From: JBGQBN01 sp041494805
GTDB lineage: Bacteria; Acidobacteriota; Terriglobia; Terriglobales; Acidobacteriaceae
DNA: 64,000 bases
NCBI GenBank assembly: GCA_041494805.1
Contig: JBGQBN010000003.1
Coordinates: 62,001-126,000, forward strand
Direction: 5' to 3'
Under the pieces are notes generated by a model that saw only the letters and a program-made list of their open reading frames with translations, had not been told where the DNA came from and ran no database searches. Both the position numbers and the translations under genes were made by a program. Of this stretch, positions 43,350 through 52,036 are shown one piece after another; position 1 is the stretch's first letter, and each line of letters starts with the position of its first letter.

Positions 43350-44045
43350 ATGCCTCAGCACATCGGAATCGTCGCCTGCAGTGCTGAAGGTGCCGCGCTC
43401 TGCTATCGCACCATTTGTCTGGAAGGCGCGGAGCTACTGGGACGGCATGGTCATCCCGAAGTCTCGATGCATACCCATTCGCTCGCCGAGTATATGAAGT
43501 GCGTCTACGCAGACGATTGGGCTGGGGTGGCGGAGTTGATGCTTTCGTCATCCGAGAAGCTGGCGAAAGCGGGCGCGGATTTCCTGATCTGTCCGGACAA
43601 TACGATTCACCAGGTATTCGACCTGGTCGCACACCGCTCACCACGGCCCTGGCTGCACATCGCCGAAGAAGTAGCCAACCAGGCGAAGCGATGCCACTAC
43701 AAGCGGCTGGGCGTGTTGGGCACACGCTATCTCATGGAAGGCCCGGTGTATCCCGAGAAGCTGAAAGCGGCCGGACTCGAACACCGTATCCCGGGCCCCA
43801 AGGAACGCGAGAAGATCAACCAGATCATCTTCGACGAACTGGTGAAGGCCCAGTTCACGCCGCGTTCCCTGGCCTACTTCACGGAAGTGATTCGAACGCT
43901 GGGCGACGAGGGATGTGATGCGGTAGTACTGGGATGCACCGAGATACCTCTGCTGGTCACACCAGACTCCTCGCCTCTGCCGACATTGGATTCGACCAGA
44001 CTGTTGGCGCGGGCGGCATTGAAAAAAGCAGTGGGTAATGGATAA
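43350..44045 (+). CDS. Aspartate/glutamate racemase family protein
   Basis: A 231-residue member of the Asp/Glu racemase family. The two catalytic Cys are in LICPDNTIHQ and VVLGCTEIPLLV. The N-terminal block IGIVACSAEGAALCYR replaces the usual GG.S...T..YY. Such enzymes interconvert D- and L-amino acids by a two-base mechanism. It is 26 nt downstream of the amidohydrolase, so the two probably share a transcript and might process peptides or amino acids; this is inference. Confidence 0.88.
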   Translation: MPQHIGIVACSAEGAALCYRTICLEGAELLGRHGHPEVSMHTHSLAEYMKCVYADDWAGVAELMLSSSEKLAKAGADFLICPDNTIHQVFDLVAHRSPRPWLHIAEEVANQAKRCHYKRLGVLGTRYLMEGPVYPEKLKAAGLEHRIPGPKEREKINQIIFDELVKAQFTPRSLAYFTEVIRTLGDEGCDAVVLGCTEIPLLVTPDSSPLPTLDSTRLLARAALKKAVGNG

Positions 44046-44172
44046 CTCTCGATTGTTCGCGGACTTGCGACTCCTACCATTCCCCATTCGCCGCCTAAAA
44101 TCCGCAAGACGCTGTTCAAAATGATGCCCTTAGCAGCTCGCTATGCTCTAATGTAGCGAGCCTTAATCTCCA

Positions 44173-45192
44173 ATGCCCTCCAGCCGCCCAACTCTGCGCC
44201 GCCGCTTGAAATCGCTCCACCGCAATCTGCGCGGAGCAGCGATGGTCACACGTGCGTTTACGTCCACCGAACATCCCCTGCTGGCCCACATTATTCCCAT
44301 CCGCCGCTGCAATCTGGCCTGCGAATACTGCAATGAGTACGACGATTTTTCCAAGCCCGTGCCCACCGAAGAGATGTTCCACCGGGTGGACAAGCTGGCT
44401 GAACTCGGCACATCGGTAGTCACCATCAGCGGCGGCGAACCGCTGATGCATCCCGACCTGGACGACATCATCCGCCGCATTCGCAAGCGCGGCATGATCG
44501 CCGGGCTGATCACCAACGGCTATCTTCTGGTCGCGGAACGCATTCAACGTCTGGACCGCGCCGGCCTGGAATGGCTGCAGATTTCGATTGATAACGTCAC
44601 GCCTGACGACGTTTCGAAGAAGAGCTTGAAAGTGCTGGACAAGAAACTGGAACTGCTCGCCCAGTACGCCGACTTCCATGTGAACCTCAATTCTGTGGTG
44701 GGCGGCGGCGTGCGCAATCCGCAAGACGCACTGACTATCGGCAAGCGGGCGCTGGAGCTGGGTTTCAGCTCGACCATCGGCATCATTCACGATGGCAGTG
44801 GCCAGCTACAGCCGTTGAATGACGAAGAGCGCCGCGTGTATCACGAAATGAAGGCAATGGAGAAGAGCAGTTTCACCAGGATCAATGGTTTTCAGGACAA
44901 CATTGCCCAAGGCCGGCCCAACCAGTGGCGCTGCCGCGCCGGCGCGCGCTATCTCTACATCTGCGAGGACGGGCTGGTGCACTACTGCTCCCAGCAGCGT
45001 GGCTATCCTGGAGTTCCTCTGGAGACATACACCGTGGCGGACATTCGCCGCGAGTACCTCACGGAAAAATCCTGCGCCCCGCATTGCACGGTTTCCTGCG
45101 TACACCAGGTATCCATCTTCGATTCCTGGCGTGCCCCACAGCAACCGGCATCCGTGGCCCCAGGAGCGCACGGCCTGGTTCGGATCGAGTAG
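44173..45192 (+). CDS. Radical SAM protein with SPASM-like C-terminus
   Basis: A 339-residue radical SAM enzyme. The 4Fe-4S motif is RRCNLACEYCNEYDD (CxxxCxxC), SGGEPLMHPDLDD is the SAM-binding GGE block, and LQISIDNVTPDDVSKKS follows the family pattern. The C-terminus has further Cys: WRCRAG, YICEDG, HYCSQQ, KSCAPHCTVSC, consistent with an auxiliary cluster. No peptide substrate gene is visible nearby, so it may act on a small molecule or a distant partner. I do not recognise the subfamily. ATG 44173 is used; ATG 44242 is possible. Confidence 0.85.
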   Translation: MPSSRPTLRRRLKSLHRNLRGAAMVTRAFTSTEHPLLAHIIPIRRCNLACEYCNEYDDFSKPVPTEEMFHRVDKLAELGTSVVTISGGEPLMHPDLDDIIRRIRKRGMIAGLITNGYLLVAERIQRLDRAGLEWLQISIDNVTPDDVSKKSLKVLDKKLELLAQYADFHVNLNSVVGGGVRNPQDALTIGKRALELGFSSTIGIIHDGSGQLQPLNDEERRVYHEMKAMEKSSFTRINGFQDNIAQGRPNQWRCRAGARYLYICEDGLVHYCSQQRGYPGVPLETYTVADIRREYLTEKSCAPHCTVSCVHQVSIFDSWRAPQQPASVAPGAHGLVRIE

Positions 45193-45581
45193 GTACGAGC
45201 TCCAGGAGTTGACTCCTAAATATTAGCTTCCAGCTAAATACTCAATTAGAAGCGATTAGAGCGACGGCGAACCGCCGGATGAGGTTTACCCTGCCCGAAC
45301 CCTTCAAACGCGCGCACAAGTCAAATCTGAGCGTTCCAGGGGCATTGTGGGTCGTGCCCGGCGGGGACTTCCGGGCCAGGGCGATTTTCCGGCGGACGTA
45401 GTCTCAATAACTTACAGATAAGTCTATGAAAACGCAGGAACTCTCTCTCGGATCTCGACCGAGTCTTCGGCGGACAGCCGAGAGCCTGCCCTGTCTTGCC
45501 GAAGCCCCGAGCGAAGCCAAGGGGGAAGCCGAAGGGCGGCTGTCCCTACGTGGGTGATGCGGGCGCAAGCATCCGCCCGAA
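45193..45581. other. 389-nt gap holding a repeat tract
   Basis: The first ~230 nt contain no gene; a small AGGAGTTGACTCCT palindrome lies near 45204 and an AT-rich stretch follows. From 45465 to 45560 the tract consists of the dispersed GC-rich family (CGGACAGCCG..., GGCGGCTGTCCCTACG). A possible minus-strand transcription end lies here but no T-run was seen. Confidence 0.5.
45465..45560. repeat. GC-rich dispersed repeat tract
   Basis: CGGACAGCCG near 45471 faces CGGCTGTCCCTACG at 45537-45550, with GAAGCCCCGAGCGAAGCC-type words between. The CGGCTGTCCCTACG tail is identical to those at 48884-48907 and 61604-61630. Confidence 0.7.
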
Positions 45582-46124
45582 TTACTTCGTCGGTTTCGCC
45601 GTGGGCGGCAGCAGGCCGTTGAGACGAAGGTACATCGCCGCCATGCCATAGTGATCGGCCCAACTTCCGGCTAGAGCGGTGAACGCCCAGGCGCGAGGCC
45701 GCGGCTTGCCGTCAAAGCCCTTGATGGTGTCGCCGAGCTTCGAATCATCCGCCTTAGCCAGGGTGGTGCCGCAGAAATCGAAAGACGCTTTGACGGCGGC
45801 GACCAGCTTGTCTTTGCCTTCAGTGCCTTTGAGTTCGTCCACCTTGGGCTCGGGAACGTCGCCGGCATTGGCGCAAAAGAAGTAGTTGCTCTCGACCATG
45901 TGGGCGGCGAGCTCGCCGAAGGTCATCTGGTCGGGGGTCGGCTTGTAGCCGAACTTGTCTGCGGGCATCTCCTCGATGGCGGCGACGGTGTTCTTCTGGC
46001 GGCCAACCAGCGCGTCGCGCACGACGCTGGAAACTGGGTTCTTGGTCTGCTGGGCGAAAGCAGCGATGGTCAGAGCAAACCCAAACCAGGCCGAAAGCGT
46101 ACATTTCATGGCAAAACCTCTCAT
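45582..46124 (-). CDS. DinB-like protein, exported
   Basis: A ~180-residue protein with the DinB/YfiT-like four-helix pattern and a signal peptide (LSAWFGFALTIAAFAQQ). Seen: MPADKFGYKPTPDQMTFGELAAHMVESNYFFC, with the His of the DinB metal site, and SWADHYGMAAMYLRLNGLLPP with the last His pair. Enzymatic role unknown; relatives are thiol-dependent metal enzymes. Two tandem copies of a 15-nt Shine-Dalgarno-plus-ATG module give starts at 46124 and 46109, both in frame; the first has the better GGAGG. Confidence 0.85.
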   Translation of the reverse strand: MRGFAMKCTLSAWFGFALTIAAFAQQTKNPVSSVVRDALVGRQKNTVAAIEEMPADKFGYKPTPDQMTFGELAAHMVESNYFFCANAGDVPEPKVDELKGTEGKDKLVAAVKASFDFCGTTLAKADDSKLGDTIKGFDGKPRPRAWAFTALAGSWADHYGMAAMYLRLNGLLPPTAKPTK

Positions 46125-46149
46125 GGCAAAACCTCCGGAAGTACGATGC

Positions 46150-46184
46150 AACAATCAACAATCAACAATCAAAAATCAACAATG
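46150..46184. repeat. Heptamer array, single arm
   Basis: Five 7-nt units, three identical AACAATC followed by AAAAATC and AACAATG. It lies between the two minus-strand genes YIP1 and DinB-like. No facing arm is present. Confidence 0.9.
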
Positions 46185-46193
46185 ATGGTTCTC

Positions 46194-46958
46194 CTACGAG
46201 AACGCCGCGCCCATGCCTGCCGCCACCAGTGTGAAGAACAGCCACCAACCGAACACAATGGCCAGTGCGGTACCGCGCTTCACCTTGCTCACGCAAGTAA
46301 AGCCGATGGCGGTGAGAATCAGCGTCCAGATCAGGAAAATGTCGCATGAGGACGCCAGGCTGTAGAGAAACGGCGAATCCGCTGGGCTTAGGAAATAGCC
46401 AGGATTGGTGGCGACGGGATTCTGAAGAGTGAACGAGTCGGGGCTCGCGCCGGCCAACAGAGACAGCATTGCCAGGGCAGCCCGCAGCAAACCGGGAAGG
46501 CCGGCGTACATCACGATGGCGAGAGAAACCTTGAACGAAACGTCGGCGCCGGCGGCGAACTTGAAGGTAGCGAACAAAACGGCGGTGATGATTAGCAGAA
46601 TCACGAGCTGAATCACCGGGAAGGCATAGGCGATAGTCCGGGTGATCTTTGCAGCAGTTTGCATCTGCTGCTCACGCTGCTCCGCTGGCAACTGTTCCAG
46701 GCGCGCCTGCTGTTTGGGCTGCGTTTGCATCTGGTTTTCCGTCATCTTGCGGAAACCGACTTTTTGTCCCGCGAAGTAAACCAACAGCACCGAAAAGATC
46801 ACCATCAACAGAAACGGTCCCCACCAGGCTGCGCTGCGGCGCAGGTCGGTGAAGGTCTGGCTGGGGGCGATGAAGATATTTACGATGCGCGCGCCTTCTG
46901 AGAGCCGAGTAGGTTCAGGGGCGGGAGTGAGCGCGGGTGTTACTGGCTGAGCGGCCAT
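46194..46958 (-). CDS. YIP1-family membrane protein
   Basis: A 254-residue inner-membrane protein with about five helices (WWGPFLLMVIFSVLLVYFAG, AYAFPVIQLVILLIITAVLF, LAIVMYAGLPGLLRAALAML, CDIFLIWTLILTAIGFTCV, ALAIVFGWWLFFTLVAAGMG). ARIVNIFIAPSQTFTDLRR at the N-terminus is the Yip1 signature. Function is unknown in bacteria. It lies 69 nt upstream of the DinB-like gene on the same strand. Confidence 0.85.
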   Translation of the reverse strand: MAAQPVTPALTPAPEPTRLSEGARIVNIFIAPSQTFTDLRRSAAWWGPFLLMVIFSVLLVYFAGQKVGFRKMTENQMQTQPKQQARLEQLPAEQREQQMQTAAKITRTIAYAFPVIQLVILLIITAVLFATFKFAAGADVSFKVSLAIVMYAGLPGLLRAALAMLSLLAGASPDSFTLQNPVATNPGYFLSPADSPFLYSLASSCDIFLIWTLILTAIGFTCVSKVKRGTALAIVFGWWLFFTLVAAGMGAAFS

Positions 46959-47043
46959 GCGGGCCTCCTTCGGAACAGCAGGCGGATTTTAGTCCGCAGG
47001 CCGAAGGGGAAGCAAGTGCATGCCGGGCGACAAACCTTGTTGG

Positions 47044-47835
47044 CTACGCGGTCACTTCTGGAGTGGCTGCCAGCAGGCTGCGCGTATAGGCGTGCTGCGC
47101 CTGCCCGGTAATCTGGTCGGTCTGCCCGACCTCAACGATCTTTCCCTGAAACATCACGGCAATGCGAGTAGCCAGGTAGCGCACCACCGGCATGGAATGT
47201 GAGATGAACAGGTAAGTCAACCCAAACTCGCGCTGCAGTTGAGCCATCAGATTGACGATTTGCGCGCCCACGCTGACGTCGAGGGCGGAGACCGGCTCAT
47301 CGGCGACGATAAACTTCGGCCGCAGAGCCAGGGCACGGGCGATTCCGATGCGCTGCCGCTGTCCGCCACTGAATTCGTGCGGAAAGCGAGGCAGCGCGGA
47401 TTCGTCCAGACCCACTGCGCGGACCAGCTCGGCAACCCGCGACCGCCGCCCGGACCGACTGATTCGTTCATGAATGATGAGCGGCTCAGCGATGACCTCT
47501 TCCACCCGCATGCGGGGATCAAGGGAGCCGAATGGATCCTGAAAGATGATCTGCATGTCCCGGCGCAGACGGCGCATTTCGCCGTTGCTGGCCGTGAGCA
47601 AGTCGTGGCCATCAAATCGAATGCTGCCGGAGGTGGGCTCAATCAGCCGCAGCACTAGGCGCCCGAGCGTGCTTTTGCCCGATCCGGACTCGCCGACCAA
47701 GCCGAGCGTCTCGCCGGCTTCAATGTCGAGAGATACGTCATCCACGGCGCGGACTTCGCCTTTGGCGCCACCGCCAAAGATGGACTCGCCCAGGGGGAAG
47801 ACCTTTGTCAGATTGCGGATTTCAAGCAAGGACAC
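47044..47835 (-). CDS. Oligopeptide-type ABC transporter ATP-binding protein
   Basis: A ~263-residue ATPase of the OppF/DppF class. Walker A GLVGESGSGKSTLGRL, Q-loop IIFQDPFGSLDPRM, signature HEFSGGQRQRIGIARAL, Walker B PKFIVADEPVSALDVS, H-loop LFISHSMPVV (His kept; the following residue is Ser instead of Asp). It would power import of peptides or nickel, but no permease, binding protein or OppD is in the window. The GTG at 47835 is preferred as it begins at SLLEIRNLTKVF; an earlier codon at 47868 lacks homology. Confidence 0.9.
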   Translation of the reverse strand: MSLLEIRNLTKVFPLGESIFGGGAKGEVRAVDDVSLDIEAGETLGLVGESGSGKSTLGRLVLRLIEPTSGSIRFDGHDLLTASNGEMRRLRRDMQIIFQDPFGSLDPRMRVEEVIAEPLIIHERISRSGRRSRVAELVRAVGLDESALPRFPHEFSGGQRQRIGIARALALRPKFIVADEPVSALDVSVGAQIVNLMAQLQREFGLTYLFISHSMPVVRYLATRIAVMFQGKIVEVGQTDQITGQAQHAYTRSLLAATPEVTA

Positions 47836-47874
47836 AAGCGGATAGTAGCAGACCACGAACAAAAGCAAATGCAG

Positions 47875-47957
47875 CCACGGATTCGCGCGGATTCACACGG
47901 ATCTGATTTCTGAACAAAACCTTCACCAGATCCGTGAAAATCCGTGCAAATCCGTGG
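47875..47957. repeat. Period-10 repeat with two facing arms
   Basis: CCACGGATTC-type decamers at 47875-47905 face AAATCCGTGG-type decamers at 47928-47957. It is the second copy of the family at 30749-30819 and fills the gap between the ABC ATPase and the EamA gene. Confidence 0.85.
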
Positions 47958-47971
47958 CCCAGTTTTTGTCT

Positions 47972-48820
47972 CTACTGCAACGCGATCAGCGGCACCGCCA
48001 GCAGAGCCGCTAATATTCCCACCGCCTTCCACCGAGTGAAGTGCTCTCGCAGAACCAAACGTGCCAGCAGCACCGTCACCGCGGGATAGAGCGAAGTCAG
48101 CACCACGGCCGAGTCTAGTCTTCCGGTCTGGTCGGCGCGGATAAAGAGCGCGGTGCCGGTGACGTCCAGACATCCGGCGAAGAGTCCGAGTGCCGCATCG
48201 CTGCGCCGCAACTGTACCTTGCCGCGGCGAAACAGCACGATGGCCGCGACCATCACCAACGCTGAGAAGCGGGAATCCGCCGCCGACCACAACGCGGAAC
48301 TATTGCCGGTCTGGTTGATGCAGATGAAAAAACCAGCGAAGCCGACTCCGGCAAGGACGGCCATAGACAGACCTTGGGGCCGGCCGAGTCCACCTTCCGG
48401 GCGCGAGATAAGCCAGATCCCGAGCCCAGCCAAAACAAAGCCGACGATGGGCAGAATCCCGGGCAGGCCCTGCATGATCATTCCCAACACAGTGGGAATA
48501 GCGGCGCCGAGTACCGCCGCCACCGGAGCGATGAGTCCCATCCCTCCGCGAGACAGGGCGCGATAAAAAAAAGCCAAGGCGGTGCCACCCGACGCTCCGC
48601 CAGCCAGGGCCCAGAGTTCGCTCGAACGTGAAGGGAAGGGTGCGCCGGTGGTCAGGGCCAGCGCTGTCATCAGCAGGAAGCCGCCACCGTGCGCCAGCGT
48701 CGTAACTAGAAAGGCATCAGAACGCTTCGAGGAATATCCGCCGGTAAAATCACTGATTCCCCAGCACAGAACGGCGGCCAGGCTGAATCCCGTGGGCACG
48801 AGTTGGGCAGGGGAGGACAA
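47972..48820 (-). CDS. EamA/DMT-family transporter
   Basis: A 282-residue drug/metabolite transporter with ten predicted helices in two EamA repeats (FSLAAVLCWGISDFTGGYSSK at the start of the first; GFAGFFICINQTGNSSALWS in the second; SAVVLTSLYPAVTVLLARLVLREHFTRWKAVGI near the end). Substrate unknown. The TTG at 48820 is the only start that keeps helix 1. It lies upstream of the ABC ATPase on the minus strand, with a repeat between. Confidence 0.85.
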   Translation of the reverse strand: MSSPAQLVPTGFSLAAVLCWGISDFTGGYSSKRSDAFLVTTLAHGGGFLLMTALALTTGAPFPSRSSELWALAGGASGGTALAFFYRALSRGGMGLIAPVAAVLGAAIPTVLGMIMQGLPGILPIVGFVLAGLGIWLISRPEGGLGRPQGLSMAVLAGVGFAGFFICINQTGNSSALWSAADSRFSALVMVAAIVLFRRGKVQLRRSDAALGLFAGCLDVTGTALFIRADQTGRLDSAVVLTSLYPAVTVLLARLVLREHFTRWKAVGILAALLAVPLIALQ

Positions 48821-48883
48821 GAATCTTTGAGGTTAGCACGGCGAGGATAGGAAGCAGACACTGTCCGAACTGCGCTCAGCTGA

Positions 48884-48907
48884 ACAGCCGAGGCGGCTGT
48901 CCCTACG
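48884..48907. repeat. Dispersed GC-rich hairpin repeat
   Basis: CAGCCG/CGGCTG stem with a 3-nt loop and the tail TCCCTACG. Same family as 45465-45560 and 61604-61630. Confidence 0.65.
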
Positions 48908-48924
48908 CGAGTTGGGCTGGGTAA

Positions 48925-48953
48925 TTGACTTGCCCCGAACCACGGCCTAACAT
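48925..48953 (+). promoter_or_regulatory. Sigma-70-type promoter of the kinase gene
   Basis: TTGACT (48925-48930), 17-nt spacer, TAACAT (48948-48953). The start point would be near 48960, about 22 nt before the kinase ATG at 48982. Confidence 0.6.
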
Positions 48954-48981
48954 TGCCCACCACGCCAGTTGAGTATCGTCA

Positions 48982-51915
48982 ATGATCGGCCAGACCATCT
49001 CCCATTACCGAATCTCGCAGAAGCTCGGCGGCGGGGGCATGGGAGTGGTGTACGAGGCCGAAGACCTCCGTCTGGGCCGGCGTGTTGCTTTGAAATTCCT
49101 GCCCGACGAGCTGGCGCAAGATCCCCAGGCCCTCGAGCGCTTTCGCCGGGAGGCGCGTGCCGCTTCGGCCCTCAACCATCCCAACATCTGCACTATCTAC
49201 GACATTGGTGAGGACAACAGCCGCCACTACATCGTGATGGAGTATCTGGAGGGGACGACGCTCAAATACCGAATCGAGGGCCGGCCCATGTCCATCGACC
49301 ATCTGGTGGACTTTGGGGCGCAGATTGCCGATGCGCTTGATGTGGCCCACACGGCGGGGATCGTTCACCGCGATCTGAAACCCGCGAACCTGTTTCTGAC
49401 CAAGCGCGGGCAGGCCAAGGTCCTGGACTTCGGCTTGGCCAAAGTGGCGGGGCCGCACCTGCCACAACTGGAGCCAGCGGGCGCATCCTTGCCAACGGCG
49501 GCGGTGGATGCCGCGAACCTCACCAGCCCGGGTAGCACCGTGGGGACAGTCGCCTACATGTCACCGGAGCAGGCGCGCGGCGAGGAACTCGATGCGCGTA
49601 CCGACTTGTTTTCTTTTGGGGCTGTTTTGTACGAGATGGCCACCGGACGGCAGCCGTTCACGGGGAATACCTCGGCTGTCATTTTCGATGCCATCCTGAA
49701 CCGCGCGCCCACTGCGCCGGTACGGCTGAATCCCAATCTGCCTGCGGAACTCGAGCGAATTATCAACAAGGCGCTGGAGAAGGACCGCGACCTGCGCTAT
49801 CAGGTGGCGTCGGAAATGCGTGCGGACCTGAAGCGATTGAAGCGGGAGATTGATTCGGGAAAGAGTTCCGCCGTGAGCACGGCAACGCCGGTGATCACGA
49901 CACCGCCATCCGGACCATCTGCGATTGTGGCGCCGCCTTCGGCTTCAGCAGTGCAGCCAGTGTCGGCGATCTCGGGTCCGGCTTCGTCCGCAACGGTTGT
50001 GGCGCGGGTCGGCCGAAAGAGGTGGTACCTCGCGGCCGCTGCTGTGATCGTCGTGGCGGCAGTCATCGCTGGCGTCTTGTACACACGGAATGCGCGGGCA
50101 CTGACGGAAAAGGATTCCATCCTGCTGACTGACTTCGTCAACACCACCGGCGACCCAGTATTTGATGGGACGCTCAAACAGGCGCTGGCGGTGCAACTGG
50201 AGCAGTCCCCATTCCTGAACGTCTTCCCGGAGGAACGGGTGCGCCAGACCTTGCGTTACATGAACCGGTCTCCGGAAGAGCGTGTCGCGGGAGCGGTTGC
50301 CCGGGAAATCTGCCAACGCGAAAGCATCCGGGCCATGCTGACTGGCTCGATCGCCAGCCTGGGCAGCCATTACGCCATCAGCCTTGAGGCGGCGAATTGC
50401 GCCAACGGCGACTCGCTGGCTCGGGAACAGGTCGAAGCGGACAGCAAGGAGAATGTGCTCAAGTCCCTGGGCAAGGCTACCTCCAGCCTGCGCGGCCGGC
50501 TGGGTGAATCCCTGGCGTCAGTCCAGAAGTTCGACACCCCCCTGGATGAAGCCACAACCCAATCGCTCGAAGCGCTGAAGGCCTTCTCTATGGCGGAGGC
50601 CCTACGCAACAAGGGGTCGGACACGGAATCTATTCCCGCCTATCAACGTGCCATCGAGCTGGATCCCAATTTTGCTCTGGCTTATGCCCGGCTGGGGACG
50701 GTCTACGGAAATCGGGGGGAGGAACAACGGGAGCTCACCTACAAGCAGCGGGCGTTCGAACTCAAGGACCGGGTGAGTGAGCGGGAAAGACTCTACATCA
50801 CGTCGCACTACTACACCGAAGTGACCGGAGAACTCGACAAGGGTATCCAGAGCTACGAACTCTACCGGCAAACCTATCCGCGGGACTCAGTTCCACCCAA
50901 TAACCTGGCGGTCCTTTACTTCAATCTCGGTGATTTCCAGAAGGCCCTGGAGAACGCTCGGGAAGCGATTCAGCTTGATCCAAACTCTGTCTTTGGGTAC
51001 GACCAAGTGGCAGACGCTTATCGCGCTTTGAACCGGATCGAAGAAGCCAAGGCCACGATCAAGGAAGCCATGTCCAAGGGCATGGGCGCCAAGGGTGGTG
51101 GAGTCCACGGTGAGCTATACCTGGCGGCCGCAGCCGAGGGGGATGCCGCGGCTATGCAGCAGCAGGTGGAATGGTCAAAGAGCAACCCCAACTCTGACTT
51201 GTTCTTCCATTTTCTGGAGAGCGGCTGGGCTCTCGAGCATGGACAATTGCGTAAAGCGCGGGAGGTGGCAGCCCAAGCGGTGAACGCGGCGCAGCAACTC
51301 AAGAGCATAGACACGGTTGCTCAAGTGCTTGCGGGGATGGCGCACATTGAAGCTGACTTCGGAAACTATGGAGAGGCTGGAAAGAACGCCGAAGCAGCCT
51401 TGAAAGCGGCGCGCAATCGTAGTTCTCTTACCGAAGCAGGCTGCGCTTTCGCGGTGATGGGAAACGACGGTGAGGCCGAGGCGCTGGCCAGTGAACTCGC
51501 CAAGCGCTACCCAACCGACACGTTGGTGAATTCAGGCGCTGTTCTTCTTATTCGCGCCTTGATCGAGATCAAACACGGCAGAGGGAATCGGGCCGTAGAG
51601 CTGTTAAAGGCAGGCGAACCCTACGAGGCCGGCTTCGATCGCGCCTTGTACACTCACGGACAAGCCTACCTGAGCGCCGGTAAAGGAACAGAAGCAGTCC
51701 AGAAATTTCAGAAGCTGCTGGCGCTGCGGTACGCCAACCCTACTTCGCCTCTGCTCTCACTAGGCCAGTTGGGGATGGCGAGGGCCTATGCACTCCAGGG
51801 GGATAAGGCCAAGAGCCGTACCGCTTACCAGGATTTCTTCGCGGTCTGGAAAGACGCTGATCCGGAGATCCCCATTCTGAAAGAAGCCCAGGCAGAGTAT
51901 GCGAAGCTGAAGTAG
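48982..51915 (+). CDS. Transmembrane Ser/Thr protein kinase with TPR domain
   Basis: A 977-residue eukaryotic-like kinase. Kinase domain, residues about 8-280: LGGGGMGVVYEAED (Gly loop), VALKF with K38, HRDLKPAN (129-136), DFG (149-151), VGTVAYMSPEQARG. One helix at about 349-370 (YLAAAAVIVVAAVIAGVLY) crosses the inner membrane. The periplasmic part has ILLTDFVNTTGDPVFDGTLKQAL, a domain common to acidobacterial kinases, and many TPRs from about residue 560. All catalytic residues are present. It would sense an external signal through the TPR part and phosphorylate cytoplasmic targets; neither is known. MIGQTISHYRI is typical of Acidobacteria. Confidence 0.94.
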   Translation: MIGQTISHYRISQKLGGGGMGVVYEAEDLRLGRRVALKFLPDELAQDPQALERFRREARAASALNHPNICTIYDIGEDNSRHYIVMEYLEGTTLKYRIEGRPMSIDHLVDFGAQIADALDVAHTAGIVHRDLKPANLFLTKRGQAKVLDFGLAKVAGPHLPQLEPAGASLPTAAVDAANLTSPGSTVGTVAYMSPEQARGEELDARTDLFSFGAVLYEMATGRQPFTGNTSAVIFDAILNRAPTAPVRLNPNLPAELERIINKALEKDRDLRYQVASEMRADLKRLKREIDSGKSSAVSTATPVITTPPSGPSAIVAPPSASAVQPVSAISGPASSATVVARVGRKRWYLAAAAVIVVAAVIAGVLYTRNARALTEKDSILLTDFVNTTGDPVFDGTLKQALAVQLEQSPFLNVFPEERVRQTLRYMNRSPEERVAGAVAREICQRESIRAMLTGSIASLGSHYAISLEAANCANGDSLAREQVEADSKENVLKSLGKATSSLRGRLGESLASVQKFDTPLDEATTQSLEALKAFSMAEALRNKGSDTESIPAYQRAIELDPNFALAYARLGTVYGNRGEEQRELTYKQRAFELKDRVSERERLYITSHYYTEVTGELDKGIQSYELYRQTYPRDSVPPNNLAVLYFNLGDFQKALENAREAIQLDPNSVFGYDQVADAYRALNRIEEAKATIKEAMSKGMGAKGGGVHGELYLAAAAEGDAAAMQQQVEWSKSNPNSDLFFHFLESGWALEHGQLRKAREVAAQAVNAAQQLKSIDTVAQVLAGMAHIEADFGNYGEAGKNAEAALKAARNRSSLTEAGCAFAVMGNDGEAEALASELAKRYPTDTLVNSGAVLLIRALIEIKHGRGNRAVELLKAGEPYEAGFDRALYTHGQAYLSAGKGTEAVQKFQKLLALRYANPTSPLLSLGQLGMARAYALQGDKAKSRTAYQDFFAVWKDADPEIPILKEAQAEYAKLK

Positions 51916-52036
51916 CGAGCTGGTGAGGGCTGTGACGGGGGCTTGGGTGGGTCAAAGACCTGCCTCCACACAAGCTGTGTCCGGGAGTACCCGTGTTAGA
52001 ATTTCCGCAGCACTTTCCTTTACGTGAGAGCCCAGG

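Noticed and set aside
47044..47835. A complete peptide ABC transporter locus
   Set aside because: Only one ATPase gene is present; the neighbours are an EamA transporter and a YIP1 protein, which are unrelated.
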